A DNA stretch of 64,000 nucleotides from Clostridium sp. C8-1-8. GTDB taxonomy: Bacteria > Bacillota > Clostridia > Clostridiales > Clostridiaceae. The position numbers were made by a program, and so were the translations under genes. Below the pieces are notes generated by a model. That model searched no databases and was not told where the DNA came from. It was given only the letters and a program-made list of their open reading frames with translations. The DNA lies in NCBI RefSeq assembly GCF_009928445.1, contig NZ_JAABNO010000018.1, positions 1 to 64,000 on the forward strand, in the 5' to 3' direction. Each line of letters begins with the position of its first letter. Position 1 is the first letter of the stretch. Shown here piece after piece: positions 35,751 to 45,346 of this stretch.

Positions 35751-36362
35751 ATGGATGGCAGGGATTTAGACAGATATCGTATTAAATTAAACAGTGAAAA
35801 AGAAAGAGTTTTAAGCTTAATCAAGCAGCTTAAAGAAAATGAGGCTGTAGACTCTTATGCTGAAATTGCATCAGAGCTTTCATTTTATGACAATCATCCA
35901 TCGGATTTGACTACGGAGACTTTTGATTTTGAGAGAGGTAAAGCTCTTAAAGGAAATGAAAGAGAGATTTTAAGAAAAATTGATGACGGCATAAAGGCTA
36001 TTGATGAAGGCAAGTATGGTGTTTGTAAAAGATGTGGTACAGAAATAAGCAAAGAAAGACTTGACTTTCTTCCATATGCAGAATATTGTATAAAGTGTCA
36101 AAATGTTATTGGATCTATAAAAGAGTATAGAAGCAATAGGAGACCGGTTGAAGAGTCTGTTATAGGTAATCCTTTTGGATATGGCTATAATGACTTTAAT
36201 GAGTATGAAAAGGTTGGGTTTGATGCAGAGGACTCTTTTCAGTCTGTAAATAGCTTTAACAGAATAAATAATGTATTTGATAATTATGATGATGACGATA
36301 TGTACGTAGATCCAGTGGAGAAAATAAGTAACGAACAATATAAAAGTCAACTACCAGATTAA
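35751..36362 (+). CDS. TraR/DksA zinc-finger protein (YteA type)
   Basis: This 203-residue protein has an N-terminal coiled coil and a four-cysteine DksA/TraR zinc finger (C92, C95, C113, C116; VCKRCG and YCIKCQ). The C-terminal tail is acidic. The clostridial/bacillar YteA group is annotated as sporulation-associated, while DksA relatives act through the RNA polymerase secondary channel. Which applies here is not shown by sequence. In many clostridia lspA lies between this gene and the pseudouridine synthase gene; it is absent here. The ATG follows AAAGGAATG. Confidence 0.88.
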   Translation: MDGRDLDRYRIKLNSEKERVLSLIKQLKENEAVDSYAEIASELSFYDNHPSDLTTETFDFERGKALKGNEREILRKIDDGIKAIDEGKYGVCKRCGTEISKERLDFLPYAEYCIKCQNVIGSIKEYRSNRRPVEESVIGNPFGYGYNDFNEYEKVGFDAEDSFQSVNSFNRINNVFDNYDDDDMYVDPVEKISNEQYKSQLPD

Positions 36363-36395
36363 TTTTTATGGATGGGGGATATTTAAATAAACGAT

Positions 36396-37298
36396 ATGGA
36401 TGAAGTAATTTTTCAAATAAATTTAGATGAAAAAGGTATAAGGATAGATAAGTTTTTATCGGAAAAAATTGTAGATAGATCAAGATCACATATCCAAAAT
36501 CTAATAGACAATGACGCGGTTTTGGTCAATGGTAAAAACATAAAGAGTAATTATAAATTAAGAGAAAATGATGTTGTTACAGTGAACATGCCAGAACCAG
36601 AGGAACTAAAGGTTGAACCGGAAAATATAGAAATTGATATAGTGTATGAAGATGAAGACATAATAGTTGTCAATAAAAAACAAGGAATGGTAGTTCATCC
36701 TGCACCAGGTAATTATAATGGGACCCTTGTGAATGCTCTTTTATATCATTGTAAAGATTTATCTGGTATAAATGGGGTAATCCGTCCTGGTATAGTTCAT
36801 AGAATCGATAAAGACACTTCTGGAATAATAGTTGTTGCGAAGAATGATTTGGCACATAGCAAGCTAACAGAGCAATTCAAGGTTCACTCGATTAAAAGAG
36901 AGTACTATGCACTTACAGAAGGAGTATTTAAAAGTGATAGTGGAGTGGTGGATCAGCCTCTTGCAAGACATCCGCAGGACAGAATAAAGATGGCCATAGT
37001 TAAGGATGGAAGAAGAGCGGTAACTCACTATGAGGTTTTAGAGAGATATAAAAGTAATACTTTAGTTAAATGCTCCTTAGAAACAGGCAGAACTCATCAG
37101 ATTAGAGTTCATATGGCATATTTAGGACATCCTTTAGTTGGAGATCCGGTATATGGATATAAGAAGCAAAAGTTTAAGCTTGAAGGACAAATGCTACATG
37201 CTAAGACTTTAGGTTTTGTTCATCCAACTAAAAATGAATATGTGGAGTTTAACTCAGATCTGCCAGATTACTTTTTAGAGGTTTTAAGTAAGCTTTAA
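36396..37298 (+). CDS. RluD/RluA-family pseudouridine synthase
   Basis: This 300-residue enzyme has an N-terminal S4 RNA-binding domain (about 13-70) and an RluA-type catalytic domain. The catalytic aspartate is D138 in HRIDKDTSG. ETGRTHQIRVHMAYLGHPLVGDPVYG is the matching C-terminal signature. It isomerises uridines in RNA, most likely 23S rRNA, but the target is not readable. The SD is poor, with a GGGGGA about 17 nt upstream. Confidence 0.93.
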   Translation: MDEVIFQINLDEKGIRIDKFLSEKIVDRSRSHIQNLIDNDAVLVNGKNIKSNYKLRENDVVTVNMPEPEELKVEPENIEIDIVYEDEDIIVVNKKQGMVVHPAPGNYNGTLVNALLYHCKDLSGINGVIRPGIVHRIDKDTSGIIVVAKNDLAHSKLTEQFKVHSIKREYYALTEGVFKSDSGVVDQPLARHPQDRIKMAIVKDGRRAVTHYEVLERYKSNTLVKCSLETGRTHQIRVHMAYLGHPLVGDPVYGYKKQKFKLEGQMLHAKTLGFVHPTKNEYVEFNSDLPDYFLEVLSKL

Positions 37299-37325
37299 TT
37301 ATTGATAATAGTAAATTGAAGGTAA

Positions 37326-37889
<564 letters not shown>

Positions 37890-37916
37890 ACTTAAGTTAA
37901 GGATAGGAGTTTTTAA

Positions 37917-39032
37917 ATGGATTACGATTTGATAGCTACCAGTACTTTTGGGATAGAATCGATTACTGCAAAGGAATTAAAAAAGCTAGGTTATGAAGAC
38001 TTAGTGATTGAGAATGGAAAAGTAACTTTTTCAGGGGATGAAATGGATATAGCCATCACTAATACTTGGCTTAGAACTGCCGATAGAGTATTGATAAAAA
38101 TGGCTGAATTTAAAGCAACAACTTTTGAGGAATTATTCCAAGGTACTCTTGCAGTTGATTGGGGAAGCTTAATTCCTGCTAATGGAAAGATGCATGTAGT
38201 AGGTAAGTCAATAAAATCTACTTTGTTTAGTGTTCCAGACTGCCAGTCAATAGTCAAGAAGGCAGTAGTGAAGAGTATGCAAAGCAAGTACAATACAGAA
38301 TGGTTCCCAGAAGATGGCCCAGTTTATAAGATTGAAGTTGCACTGCTTAAAGATATTGTAACATTAACAATAGATACTACTGGTCCAGGACTTCATAAGA
38401 GAGGATATAGAGAAAACGCAGGCGAAGCTCCATTAAAGGAAACCTTAGCAGCTAGCTTAGTTTTGATTTCTAGATGGAATAACGAGAGCTTGCTTATAGA
38501 TCCTTTCTGTGGTTCAGGTACAATACTTATTGAAGCAGCTATGATAGGTATTAATCAGGCACCAGGTCTATATAGAAGATTTGAGTGTGAAAATTGGCCT
38601 ACTATGGATGCTGAAACCTGGGAGCAGGTAAGAGAAGGTGCACAAAGTTCCATAAAAAACAATGATATGAAGCTTATAGGTTATGATATTAATGGACCTG
38701 TACTTAGAAAAGCAAGAGAAAATGCTCAAAAGGCTAAAATTGATAGATATATAGATTTCCAAAAACTAGACTTTAATGAATTGTCATCTAGAAAGAAAAA
38801 TTGCTTTATTATAACAAATCCTCCTTATGGACAGAGAATTGGAGAGTTAGATGAAGTAAAGAGTCTTTATAAAAAGTTAGGAGAGTTTCATGAGAATCTT
38901 CCTAGTTGGGATATGAATATTCTTACCTCCTTTGAAGGCTTTGAAGCATTGTTTGGTGAGAAAGCCAGCAAAAATAGAAAATTATATAATGGTAAAATAA
39001 AATGTTACTATTATCAATATCTTGCAAAATAA
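37917..39032 (+). CDS. THUMP-domain class I SAM RNA methyltransferase (YpsC/RlmL type)
   Basis: This 371-residue protein has an N-terminal ferredoxin-like/THUMP region (about 1-155). The methyltransferase domain has LLIDPFCGSGTILIEAAM for SAM binding and the catalytic NPPYGQRIG. The family methylates guanine in 23S rRNA (RlmL-type m2G) or related sites. It is shorter than the fused E. coli RlmKL. The last codons overlap the T-tract of the minus-strand family A element, whose hairpin probably ends this transcript too. Confidence 0.92.
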   Translation: MDYDLIATSTFGIESITAKELKKLGYEDLVIENGKVTFSGDEMDIAITNTWLRTADRVLIKMAEFKATTFEELFQGTLAVDWGSLIPANGKMHVVGKSIKSTLFSVPDCQSIVKKAVVKSMQSKYNTEWFPEDGPVYKIEVALLKDIVTLTIDTTGPGLHKRGYRENAGEAPLKETLAASLVLISRWNNESLLIDPFCGSGTILIEAAMIGINQAPGLYRRFECENWPTMDAETWEQVREGAQSSIKNNDMKLIGYDINGPVLRKARENAQKAKIDRYIDFQKLDFNELSSRKKNCFIITNPPYGQRIGELDEVKSLYKKLGEFHENLPSWDMNILTSFEGFEALFGEKASKNRKLYNGKIKCYYYQYLAK

Positions 39033-39199
39033 AAAGTCGCTTAAGCGACTTTTTTTTGCATCTACCTTTTCTGAACGTATGTGAAGAAATTCTGGTAGGC
39101 GACATAATTTTATTTTTTTACTGTTTACGTTAAACAGCTACTGTAAACCCTTGATATTGCTAGAAGCAGATAACAAAGATATATAATGTTCATAACAGT
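39031..39199 (-). repeat. Family A terminator-associated repeat, copy 7 (reverse orientation)
   Basis: Read on the minus strand it starts ACTGTTATGAACATTATATA directly after the rqcH T-tract. It contains TCTAGCAATATCAAGGG, the stem CTGTTTA/TAAACAG, and the core CTACC/GGTAG, in which both arms differ from CTGCC/GGCAG so that pairing is kept. It ends in GTCGCTTAAGCGAC with a T-run. The terminal palindrome also lies just past the converging methyltransferase gene. Confidence 0.88.
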
Positions 39200-39225
39200 A
39201 AAAAAAGAGTGTTTTTACACTCTTT
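39200..39225 (-). terminator. Terminator containing the rqcH stop codon
   Basis: On the minus strand AAAGAGTGT and ACACTCTTT pair, with the TAA stop at the start of the loop, followed by a T-tract. The family A element begins right after. Confidence 0.85.
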
Positions 39226-40930
39226 TTATTTTTGGTTCCTCAGGAGTTACATATAGGGTTTTGTTAGTATAATATATTACCATTCCAGGTTTTGCACCAG
39301 AAGGCTTCTTTACGTTTTTTACTATAGTGTAGTCTATAGGCACCTTTGTTGAATCTTTGCCTTTACTATAGTAGGCCGCTAAGTTCGCAGCTTCATTAAG
39401 AGTAACATCAGAAAAATCTTTTCCCTTGATGATAACATGAGATCCAGGGATAACCTTTGTGTGAAGCCAAGTATCATTTTTGTCGGCAAATTTTAAAGTT
39501 AAGTAGTCGTTTTGAATATTATTTTTACCAACGTAAATGTCTACTCCTTCTGAAGAGATAAAGTGTATAGGTTTTGATGGTTTAGGAGCTTTTCCTTTTG
39601 ATTTTTTGAATTTTATATATCCTTCATCAATGAGCTCGGATTTTATATCCTGTATTTCAGTATAATTTTCAGCATTAAGAAGATTTGTAAGTACTGAATT
39701 TAGATAACTATATTCATCTTCATTCTTTTCTAATTGAAGTATTGCTGATTCTTCAGATTTTTTTAGTTTATTATATCTTTTATAGTAATACTGAATATTT
39801 TCTGAAGGAGTTTTATTCTCATCTAGAGTTATTAGGATATCTTCTCCTTCTTCACTGTAAAAGTTAGATAGAGAAACTTCCTTTTGACCTTTTTTTATAT
39901 TATAGATGAAGGCTGATAAAATATCTCCTTTTACCTTAAAGTCATTTTTTTCAGAGCATTCTTCTAAGGTACTTTCTAGGATTCTTCTTTTCTTTGAACA
40001 TCTGTCCATGTTTGTGGTTATGAGCTTTTGAAGATCCTGTGATTTGGCATGAAGTCTATCTTGCTTATCTTTAGCTGAGTAAAAGCCTTCAAGTAAACTA
40101 GAACCATCCTCATACTCAGTTTCCTCATAACCATCATATAAATCTAGCCTTAAACAATAAAAATCCTTTAGTGCTTTAGTATCCTTATCCATATAGGAGA
40201 CAAAAGTTTTGTTACTATCTAAGGACTCAAAAAAATCTTTTGTAAACTGGTATAAATTATTAATATCAAATATATACTTTTTTGTAAACATATTATATAA
40301 TTCTTTTGATAAAATTTTACTAACACCAGTTAAGAGCTTTGAAAAGAAGTTTTCATTAAATTCAATTTTGTTATCAGATAAAAAGTTTTCTAAAGCATTT
40401 TTGTCAAAGGAAAAAGGATCTATTTTATTACTATCTGGAGGTAGAACATATTTAACTCCTGGGTAAAGTACCCTATAACTATTTATATCAGGAGTTATAT
40501 GTTTAATTGATTCCATAACTTTATTATCTCTTTTTCTAATTAAAGTTATATTACTGTGTCTTCCCATTATTTCAACTACTAAGCTATAGATACTATCGAA
40601 GCCAAGTTCATCTGTAGATTCGAAGTCTATTAAGACTATCCTATCTCCTTTGTATTGGCTAATATCTAAGATTCTACTTCCAATGAGGTATTTTCTTAGA
40701 ACCATACAAAACATCGGTGGTTGATTCGGGTTTTCCTTTGAGATTTTAGTAAAATGTATTCGTGGATTATTGGCGCTTGCTGAAATAAGCAATTTTTGGC
40801 GGCTTGAGCCTCTAATCGTTAGAATAACCTCATCCTTTTCAGGCTGATTGACTTTATCTATTTTGCAATTTAATAAGTTTTCTTTTAAACTCTTTATTAG
40901 GGTTGATAAAAATACTCCGTCTAAAGCCAT
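39215..40930 (-). CDS. rqcH: Rqc2 homologue RqcH (NFACT protein)
   Basis: This 571-residue NFACT protein has NFACT-N (MALDGVFLSTL onward), a long helical coiled coil (about 285-440) and NFACT-R with WLHTKVIPGSHVIIKG. In Bacillus, RqcH binds stalled 50S subunits and recruits tRNA-Ala to add C-terminal alanine tails to incomplete proteins. Related proteins were earlier called fibronectin-binding proteins. It is monocistronic, with its own promoter at 40961-40990 and a terminator that includes its stop codon. Confidence 0.93.
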   Translation of the reverse strand: MALDGVFLSTLIKSLKENLLNCKIDKVNQPEKDEVILTIRGSSRQKLLISASANNPRIHFTKISKENPNQPPMFCMVLRKYLIGSRILDISQYKGDRIVLIDFESTDELGFDSIYSLVVEIMGRHSNITLIRKRDNKVMESIKHITPDINSYRVLYPGVKYVLPPDSNKIDPFSFDKNALENFLSDNKIEFNENFFSKLLTGVSKILSKELYNMFTKKYIFDINNLYQFTKDFFESLDSNKTFVSYMDKDTKALKDFYCLRLDLYDGYEETEYEDGSSLLEGFYSAKDKQDRLHAKSQDLQKLITTNMDRCSKKRRILESTLEECSEKNDFKVKGDILSAFIYNIKKGQKEVSLSNFYSEEGEDILITLDENKTPSENIQYYYKRYNKLKKSEESAILQLEKNEDEYSYLNSVLTNLLNAENYTEIQDIKSELIDEGYIKFKKSKGKAPKPSKPIHFISSEGVDIYVGKNNIQNDYLTLKFADKNDTWLHTKVIPGSHVIIKGKDFSDVTLNEAANLAAYYSKGKDSTKVPIDYTIVKNVKKPSGAKPGMVIYYTNKTLYVTPEEPKIKRV

Positions 40931-40960
40931 AATATCTTCCTTTCATACTTAACTAAAAAT

Positions 40961-40990
40961 AGTATAACATTTTTCACCATTTTATATCAA
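40961..40990 (-). promoter_or_regulatory. Sigma-A type promoter for rqcH
   Basis: On the minus strand TTGATA (40985-40990) and TATACT (40961-40966) are separated by 18 bp, about 30 bp before the start codon. Confidence 0.55.
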
Positions 40991-41011
40991 TAAAATGAGC
41001 TGGTGATAAAA

Positions 41012-42013
41012 ATGAAAAAAATAATAGCTGCTTTAATGCTTGTAGTCATGAGCGTAATTTTATTTGGCTGTGATGATGACATTAAAGAGCCTTCAACAAA
41101 TGAAAAGGTTGCTGTTCAGTGGCCTGAACATATGATGCTCTATTCTAGTGGTGATGATAATACTTATTATAGCATAACTGATGAGAGTGTTAGAAAAACA
41201 GAGGCGCTGGTACAGGGAAATATATTAGGTGTCAATGCTGATAAACATATATTGTTATATCAGGATACAGATAAAAAGGGATACTATTTAAGTAGGGATG
41301 AAAAAAATATAAAATTAAGCATAAAAGAACAAATAAAGAGCTGTCAAATTAGTCCTGATGGTGAAAAGATACTTTATAGTGTAGAAAAAGAGGATGGTTC
41401 AGTAAGTTACTTTCTTTATGATGTGGAAAAAAATAAAAGCCTAGAATTAAGTGATTTAATGATTTCTGGTGATATGTATTTTTGGAAAGATAAAGATAGT
41501 ATAATCTTTTATGGAATTGATGGAGAAAACAAAGGAGGAATATTTAAGTATAATTTAGATACTAAGAAAATAGAATCTAGCCTGATTTTAAAAGGATTTG
41601 TAGAAAAGTTTTTGCAAGATAAGGGATCAATAGTTTATATCTTAAATAAAGATGACAAGAGAAAAACTTATCTATTGGATGCTAATACCTTCAAGAATAA
41701 ATTAGTTTCTGACAAGATACAAAGTATTGGGGATATGACTTATGATGGAAAAGATTTGTACTTTACTGGAATAATAAAAGATAATTTATATAGTTTATAT
41801 AAGATAACCATGGCTCAAGAGAAGCCATTAAGATTAATTTATGACTTGCCAAGCAAAGTAGCTGAGAATAAAAAAATATTAAAATTGGGAAGTAAGATAA
41901 TTTTAGTAGGCAAGGATGAAGATAATAACGAATTGGTAGCAAAATATAATATACCTGATAAAGCTATTGAGATATTGGTTGATAATATAGGACAATACGA
42001 TATATTATTCTAA
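41012..42013 (+). CDS. Predicted lipoprotein with beta-propeller-like repeats
   Basis: This 333-residue secreted lipoprotein has the signal peptide MKKIIAALMLVVMSVILFGC, with the lipobox cysteine at residue 20. The mature part shows repeated short blocks such as ISPDGEKILYSVE, YFWKDKDSIIFYG and MTYDGKDLYFTGI. These resemble TolB/WD-like propeller blades. The exact function is not recognised. It is divergent from rqcH and ends in a terminator that starts at its stop codon. The ATG at 41012 is preferred over an upstream GTG that forms part of the SD region. Confidence 0.8.
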   Translation: MKKIIAALMLVVMSVILFGCDDDIKEPSTNEKVAVQWPEHMMLYSSGDDNTYYSITDESVRKTEALVQGNILGVNADKHILLYQDTDKKGYYLSRDEKNIKLSIKEQIKSCQISPDGEKILYSVEKEDGSVSYFLYDVEKNKSLELSDLMISGDMYFWKDKDSIIFYGIDGENKGGIFKYNLDTKKIESSLILKGFVEKFLQDKGSIVYILNKDDKRKTYLLDANTFKNKLVSDKIQSIGDMTYDGKDLYFTGIIKDNLYSLYKITMAQEKPLRLIYDLPSKVAENKKILKLGSKIILVGKDEDNNELVAKYNIPDKAIEILVDNIGQYDILF

Positions 42014-42052
42014 GCATGTATTTAAATGAGAATTTAAGTGCATGCTTTTTTC
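42012..42052 (+). terminator. Terminator at the lipoprotein gene stop
   Basis: AAGCATG...TTTAAAT pairs with AATTTAA...CATGCTT around a short loop and is followed by TTTTTTCTTTT. It overlaps the TAA stop. Confidence 0.8.
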
Positions 42053-42241
42053 TTTTAGTATATATATAAATTAATAAAAGTTCCATTAATAGTTAGAATG
42101 ATTTCAAGTGCTTTTTAAGATTATAGAACTTAGCTATCTATTCCTCTGACCAGACATACTAATTCAATGATTAGATTGAAAATAGAGCTTTCGATGAATC
42201 TATGAAGCTTTATTTATATATATTATTTTGAAGTAGTATGG

Positions 42242-42352
42242 ATATATAGGGTTACAATATCAAACTTTAAGTTATGAGTTTTACTTGCAATAGATTTTGC
42301 AAGACTTTAATGGTAAGTATAACTTAAACTTCGAGCCGTGAACCCTATATAT
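42242..42352. repeat. 111-bp inverted-repeat element (type C)
   Basis: A 12-bp perfect terminal repeat, ATATATAGGGTT/AACCCTATATAT, continues into matching TTTAAGTTAT/ATAACTTAAA arms. An inner stem CTTGCAA/TTGCAAG sits at the centre. Only one copy is seen here. It could be a MITE or a long regulatory hairpin. It lies in the 470-bp gap before the pilus cluster. Confidence 0.6.
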
Positions 42353-42420
42353 TTTTAAACATTCGTAATATTACATAATAGCTAGATTATTTACCTAAAA
42401 AAGATAAAAAATATTCGTGT

Positions 42421-42464
42421 GTTACTAAAAAAAGTGATTAAGGTTACTAAAACTAGGATACAAT
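42421..42464 (+). promoter_or_regulatory. Candidate regulatory region before the pilB-like gene
   Basis: GTTACTAAAA occurs twice, 22 bp apart (42421 and 42443), just upstream of a TACAAT -10-like box (42459-42464) that has no good -35. This pattern suits a promoter needing an activator bound to two sites on one helix face. It is inferred only. Confidence 0.35.
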
Positions 42465-42483
42465 GTAAGCTAGGAGGGCTATT

Positions 42484-43887
42484 ATGATAAATATTGATGA
42501 ATTAAATATAGATACCTTGAAGAAAGTTTCTATGGATGCGGCGGTGTCTATGAAGATACTACCTTACAGAGAAGATAAGGAAAATGTCTATGTCTTATGT
42601 GTAACGGATTCTATTGAAAACAGTAAATATTTACGATTTGTGTTTGAAAAATCTATAAAATATAAGAAGATATCAGAGGATCAATTTGACAAGTTAATAA
42701 ATGAATTTTACCTTGCAGTTAGTAATAAAGGCAATAAATTAAACAAAGATATTATAGTTTCAGACATAATGCAAGAATATATAAGTTATGGAATCGATAA
42801 AGGGGCAAGCGATATTCATATTGAACCAATGGAAGCAGAGGCTGTTATAAGAGTAAGGGTTGATGGAAAGCTTTATATTTTTAGAAAGACAGATAAAGTT
42901 ATATATAATTCACTTCTTACTAGAATAAAGCTTTTATCAAATATGGATATAACGGAAAAAAGAAAGCCTCAAGATGGGAAAATACTTTTTTCTAAGAAAG
43001 GTAATAGATATGATATTAGAGTTTCATCTATTCCAACTGTTTACGGGGAAAAGCTAGTTTTAAGGATATTATATAATAGGATACTTCCTTTTGATATAAG
43101 TAGCTTAAGTTATAGTGAAGATCAAATTGAAAATATAAAGAAGATAGTTGAATTGAAGCATGGTTTAGTATTAGTCTGCGGCCCAACTGGAAGTGGAAAA
43201 TCCACTACCTTGTACTCCATGTTAAGCAGTGTAAATAGAAATGATGTAAATATTACAACCATAGAGGATCCTGTGGAGATATTTATAGATGGAATAAGTC
43301 AAATCAATGTAAATGATAAGGCTGGCATAACATTTTCAAGCGGATTGAGGAGTATACTCCGCCAAGACCCAGATATTATCATGGTTGGAGAGATTAGAGA
43401 TGAAGAAACTGCAAAGATTGCATTAAGGGCATCGATAACTGGCCATAAGGTGTATTCTACCATACACACTAATTCTGCCATAGAGGTATTCTCTAGACTT
43501 AAGGATATGGGTATAGAGGAGTATCTGCTTGTGGACGCTGTTAAAGGTGTAATATCTCAAAGGTTAGTCAGAAAACTATGTACCTGTAAAGAAGAATATG
43601 CTTCAGAAGAACATGAGAAAATCCATGGAGAGATTGAGGTTGGTACAAAGCTATATAGAGCTAAAGGCTGTGATATTTGCAGGGGAACAGGGTATTCTGG
43701 AAGAGTTTTGATAAGCGAGATATTAACTGTAGATATTGAAAGCAAAAGCAGAATTAAGACTTTTATAAATAACCAAGAAGCCATAGATCCACAAAAGGAA
43801 CTTAAACTTCAGTGCAAGATGATGCTTATGAATGGTGTAATCTCTTTTCAGGATTATTTAGAGTTTATAAAAGGAGAAGCATTTTGA
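42484..43887 (+). CDS. GspE/PilB-family assembly ATPase
   Basis: This 467-residue cytosolic ATPase powers assembly of type IV pili or a type II-like secretion pseudopilus. It has a short N-domain, Walker A GPTGSGKST (233-241), the Asp box TIEDPVE, Walker B DPDIIMVGEIRDEETA and the His box GHKVYSTIHTNSA. A zinc-binding cysteine pair set (CTC and CDIC) lies near the C-terminus. Its N-domain is much shorter than in typical PilB. It is the first gene of the cluster. No PilT retraction ATPase is seen in this window. Confidence 0.92.
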   Translation: MINIDELNIDTLKKVSMDAAVSMKILPYREDKENVYVLCVTDSIENSKYLRFVFEKSIKYKKISEDQFDKLINEFYLAVSNKGNKLNKDIIVSDIMQEYISYGIDKGASDIHIEPMEAEAVIRVRVDGKLYIFRKTDKVIYNSLLTRIKLLSNMDITEKRKPQDGKILFSKKGNRYDIRVSSIPTVYGEKLVLRILYNRILPFDISSLSYSEDQIENIKKIVELKHGLVLVCGPTGSGKSTTLYSMLSSVNRNDVNITTIEDPVEIFIDGISQINVNDKAGITFSSGLRSILRQDPDIIMVGEIRDEETAKIALRASITGHKVYSTIHTNSAIEVFSRLKDMGIEEYLLVDAVKGVISQRLVRKLCTCKEEYASEEHEKIHGEIEVGTKLYRAKGCDICRGTGYSGRVLISEILTVDIESKSRIKTFINNQEAIDPQKELKLQCKMMLMNGVISFQDYLEFIKGEAF

Positions 43888-44912
43888 TTAAAAATAAGAT
43901 AAATTATGATTCAATAATTAGGATAAGCTCAGACTTAGCCATACTGTTAAGTTCTGGCATATCTATCTTCAATTCATTTGAGATATTAGCTAATTCTATA
44001 AGTAATAAAAAATATAAAAATATTTTGAAAAAGATTATGGAAAAGGTGCGTGAAGGAAGTACTTTATCTGAGGCTTTTGGAAGCTTTACAGATTATTTCC
44101 CAAAGTTATTTATACAGATGCTATTTATAGGAGAAAGTAGTGGTAATCTTGTTACTGCCTTAGAAGAACTTAGTACGTTTTATAAAATAAAAAACGAAAT
44201 TAGAAAGAAGATTTTTAATTTATCAATCTATCCAATGATGCTGTTAGGTACATTAATGACAATGATAGTTTTCTATATTCAAGTTATAACACCGTCCATA
44301 GGAGAATTTGTAAAGGGTATGGACAATAAAATCCCATGGTATACTGAAAAAATATTATCTAGCTGTAAATTCATAAGGGAAAATAATGCTCTTGTTATGA
44401 TAGCTTTAATTTGCTGGGGAATAGGAACTATTTTTTTACTATATCTTATAGCAAAAAATAAAGCAGTAATAGCAGTAGTTAGTAGAAGTGGATTAATTAG
44501 AGGATTTAAAGAGGTTTTGGAGATAGAAGCCTTGCTACTTATAATAAAATGTGGCATTCCTCTGGTACATGGACTAGAAATACTAATAGATACCTTCAGT
44601 AATGGAAATATTGAGTACGGTTTTAGCGACATAAAAGCATCAATAAACAATGGAGTAACTCTAAGCGAGGCCTTTGCTAGCACGGAAAGTTTTTCGGATT
44701 TAACCTTAAGCATGATTACTGTTGGAGAGGAGTCAGGAAGACTTGAGTATACCTTGGAAAGATTGAAAGATATGCTTATGGACAACTTCAGAAAGGCATT
44801 GGATAGGTTAACTGCCCTTATCCAACCAATTTTAATATTAGTAATTGGAGTAATAGTATGTTTTCTCATTCTAATAATGATGGTTCCTATTTATTCAAGT
44901 CTAAATGTTTAA
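43884..44912 (+). CDS. GspF/PilC-family inner membrane platform protein
   Basis: This protein of about 342 residues has the two repeated T2SF domains and three membrane helices (near 140-165, 185-210 and 315-340). Repeated signatures are VREGSTLSEAF with MLFIGESSGNLVTAL, and NGVTLSEAF with MITVGEESGRLEYTL. It forms the platform on which the ATPase acts. The preferred start is the TTG at 43884, 6 nt after AAGGAGA, overlapping the ATPase stop; longer readings begin inside the ATPase gene. Confidence 0.9.
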   Translation: MIKNKINYDSIIRISSDLAILLSSGISIFNSFEILANSISNKKYKNILKKIMEKVREGSTLSEAFGSFTDYFPKLFIQMLFIGESSGNLVTALEELSTFYKIKNEIRKKIFNLSIYPMMLLGTLMTMIVFYIQVITPSIGEFVKGMDNKIPWYTEKILSSCKFIRENNALVMIALICWGIGTIFLLYLIAKNKAVIAVVSRSGLIRGFKEVLEIEALLLIIKCGIPLVHGLEILIDTFSNGNIEYGFSDIKASINNGVTLSEAFASTESFSDLTLSMITVGEESGRLEYTLERLKDMLMDNFRKALDRLTALIQPILILVIGVIVCFLILIMMVPIYSSLNV

Positions 44913-45346
44913 GAATAAAGAAGGGCTTAACCTTAATTGAGCTTGTGGTTTACATTGCTATATTGCTTATTTTTCTAAGTGTCTTTGATATGTGTTACAG
45001 GGGCGTAAAGAAATTAGATGAAGATAAATATAAAGAAGAAGTAAAAAATCAAATTCACAATTTAATAACCTATTCTACTTACGCCTGTAAAATCAATAAA
45101 CAAGATGGAAGGATAATTTTCGATAAGGATAGAGTTATCTTAAAGATAGGTGAGGACAAGAAGAAAGAAATAGATTTAAGAAAGGGGTATACTGTAAGTT
45201 TTAATGCTAGCTCAATAAATAATCTTATGGTCATAAATAATAACGGCAAGATCTATACCGCCGGAACTATAGTAATAAATGTGCCAGATAAGAGCAGAAT
45301 TACAATGAGTATTTCAGTAGATAGTTTATATGTTAAGGTTAAATAA
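44858..45346 (+). CDS. Prepilin-like protein (type IV pilin N-methylation motif)
   Basis: This 162-residue protein has a prepilin leader ending KKG, then LTLIELVVYIAILLIF, with Glu at position +5. That is the classic processing and methylation signature. The mature C-terminal part is rich in beta-strand-like sequence and unlike any named pilin. The start lies 55 nt inside the pilC-like gene, behind GGAG, giving a 23-residue leader, which is long but plausible. It may be a minor pilin like ComGD or GspH. Confidence 0.78.
   Translation: MFSHSNNDGSYLFKSKCLRIKKGLTLIELVVYIAILLIFLSVFDMCYRGVKKLDEDKYKEEVKNQIHNLITYSTYACKINKQDGRIIFDKDRVILKIGEDKKKEIDLRKGYTVSFNASSINNLMVINNNGKIYTAGTIVINVPDKSRITMSISVDSLYVKVK

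Noticed and set aside
43812-43883. Longer N-terminus for the PilC-like protein
   Set aside because: It lies entirely within the ATPase gene. The TTG at 43884 has AAGGAGA at correct spacing.
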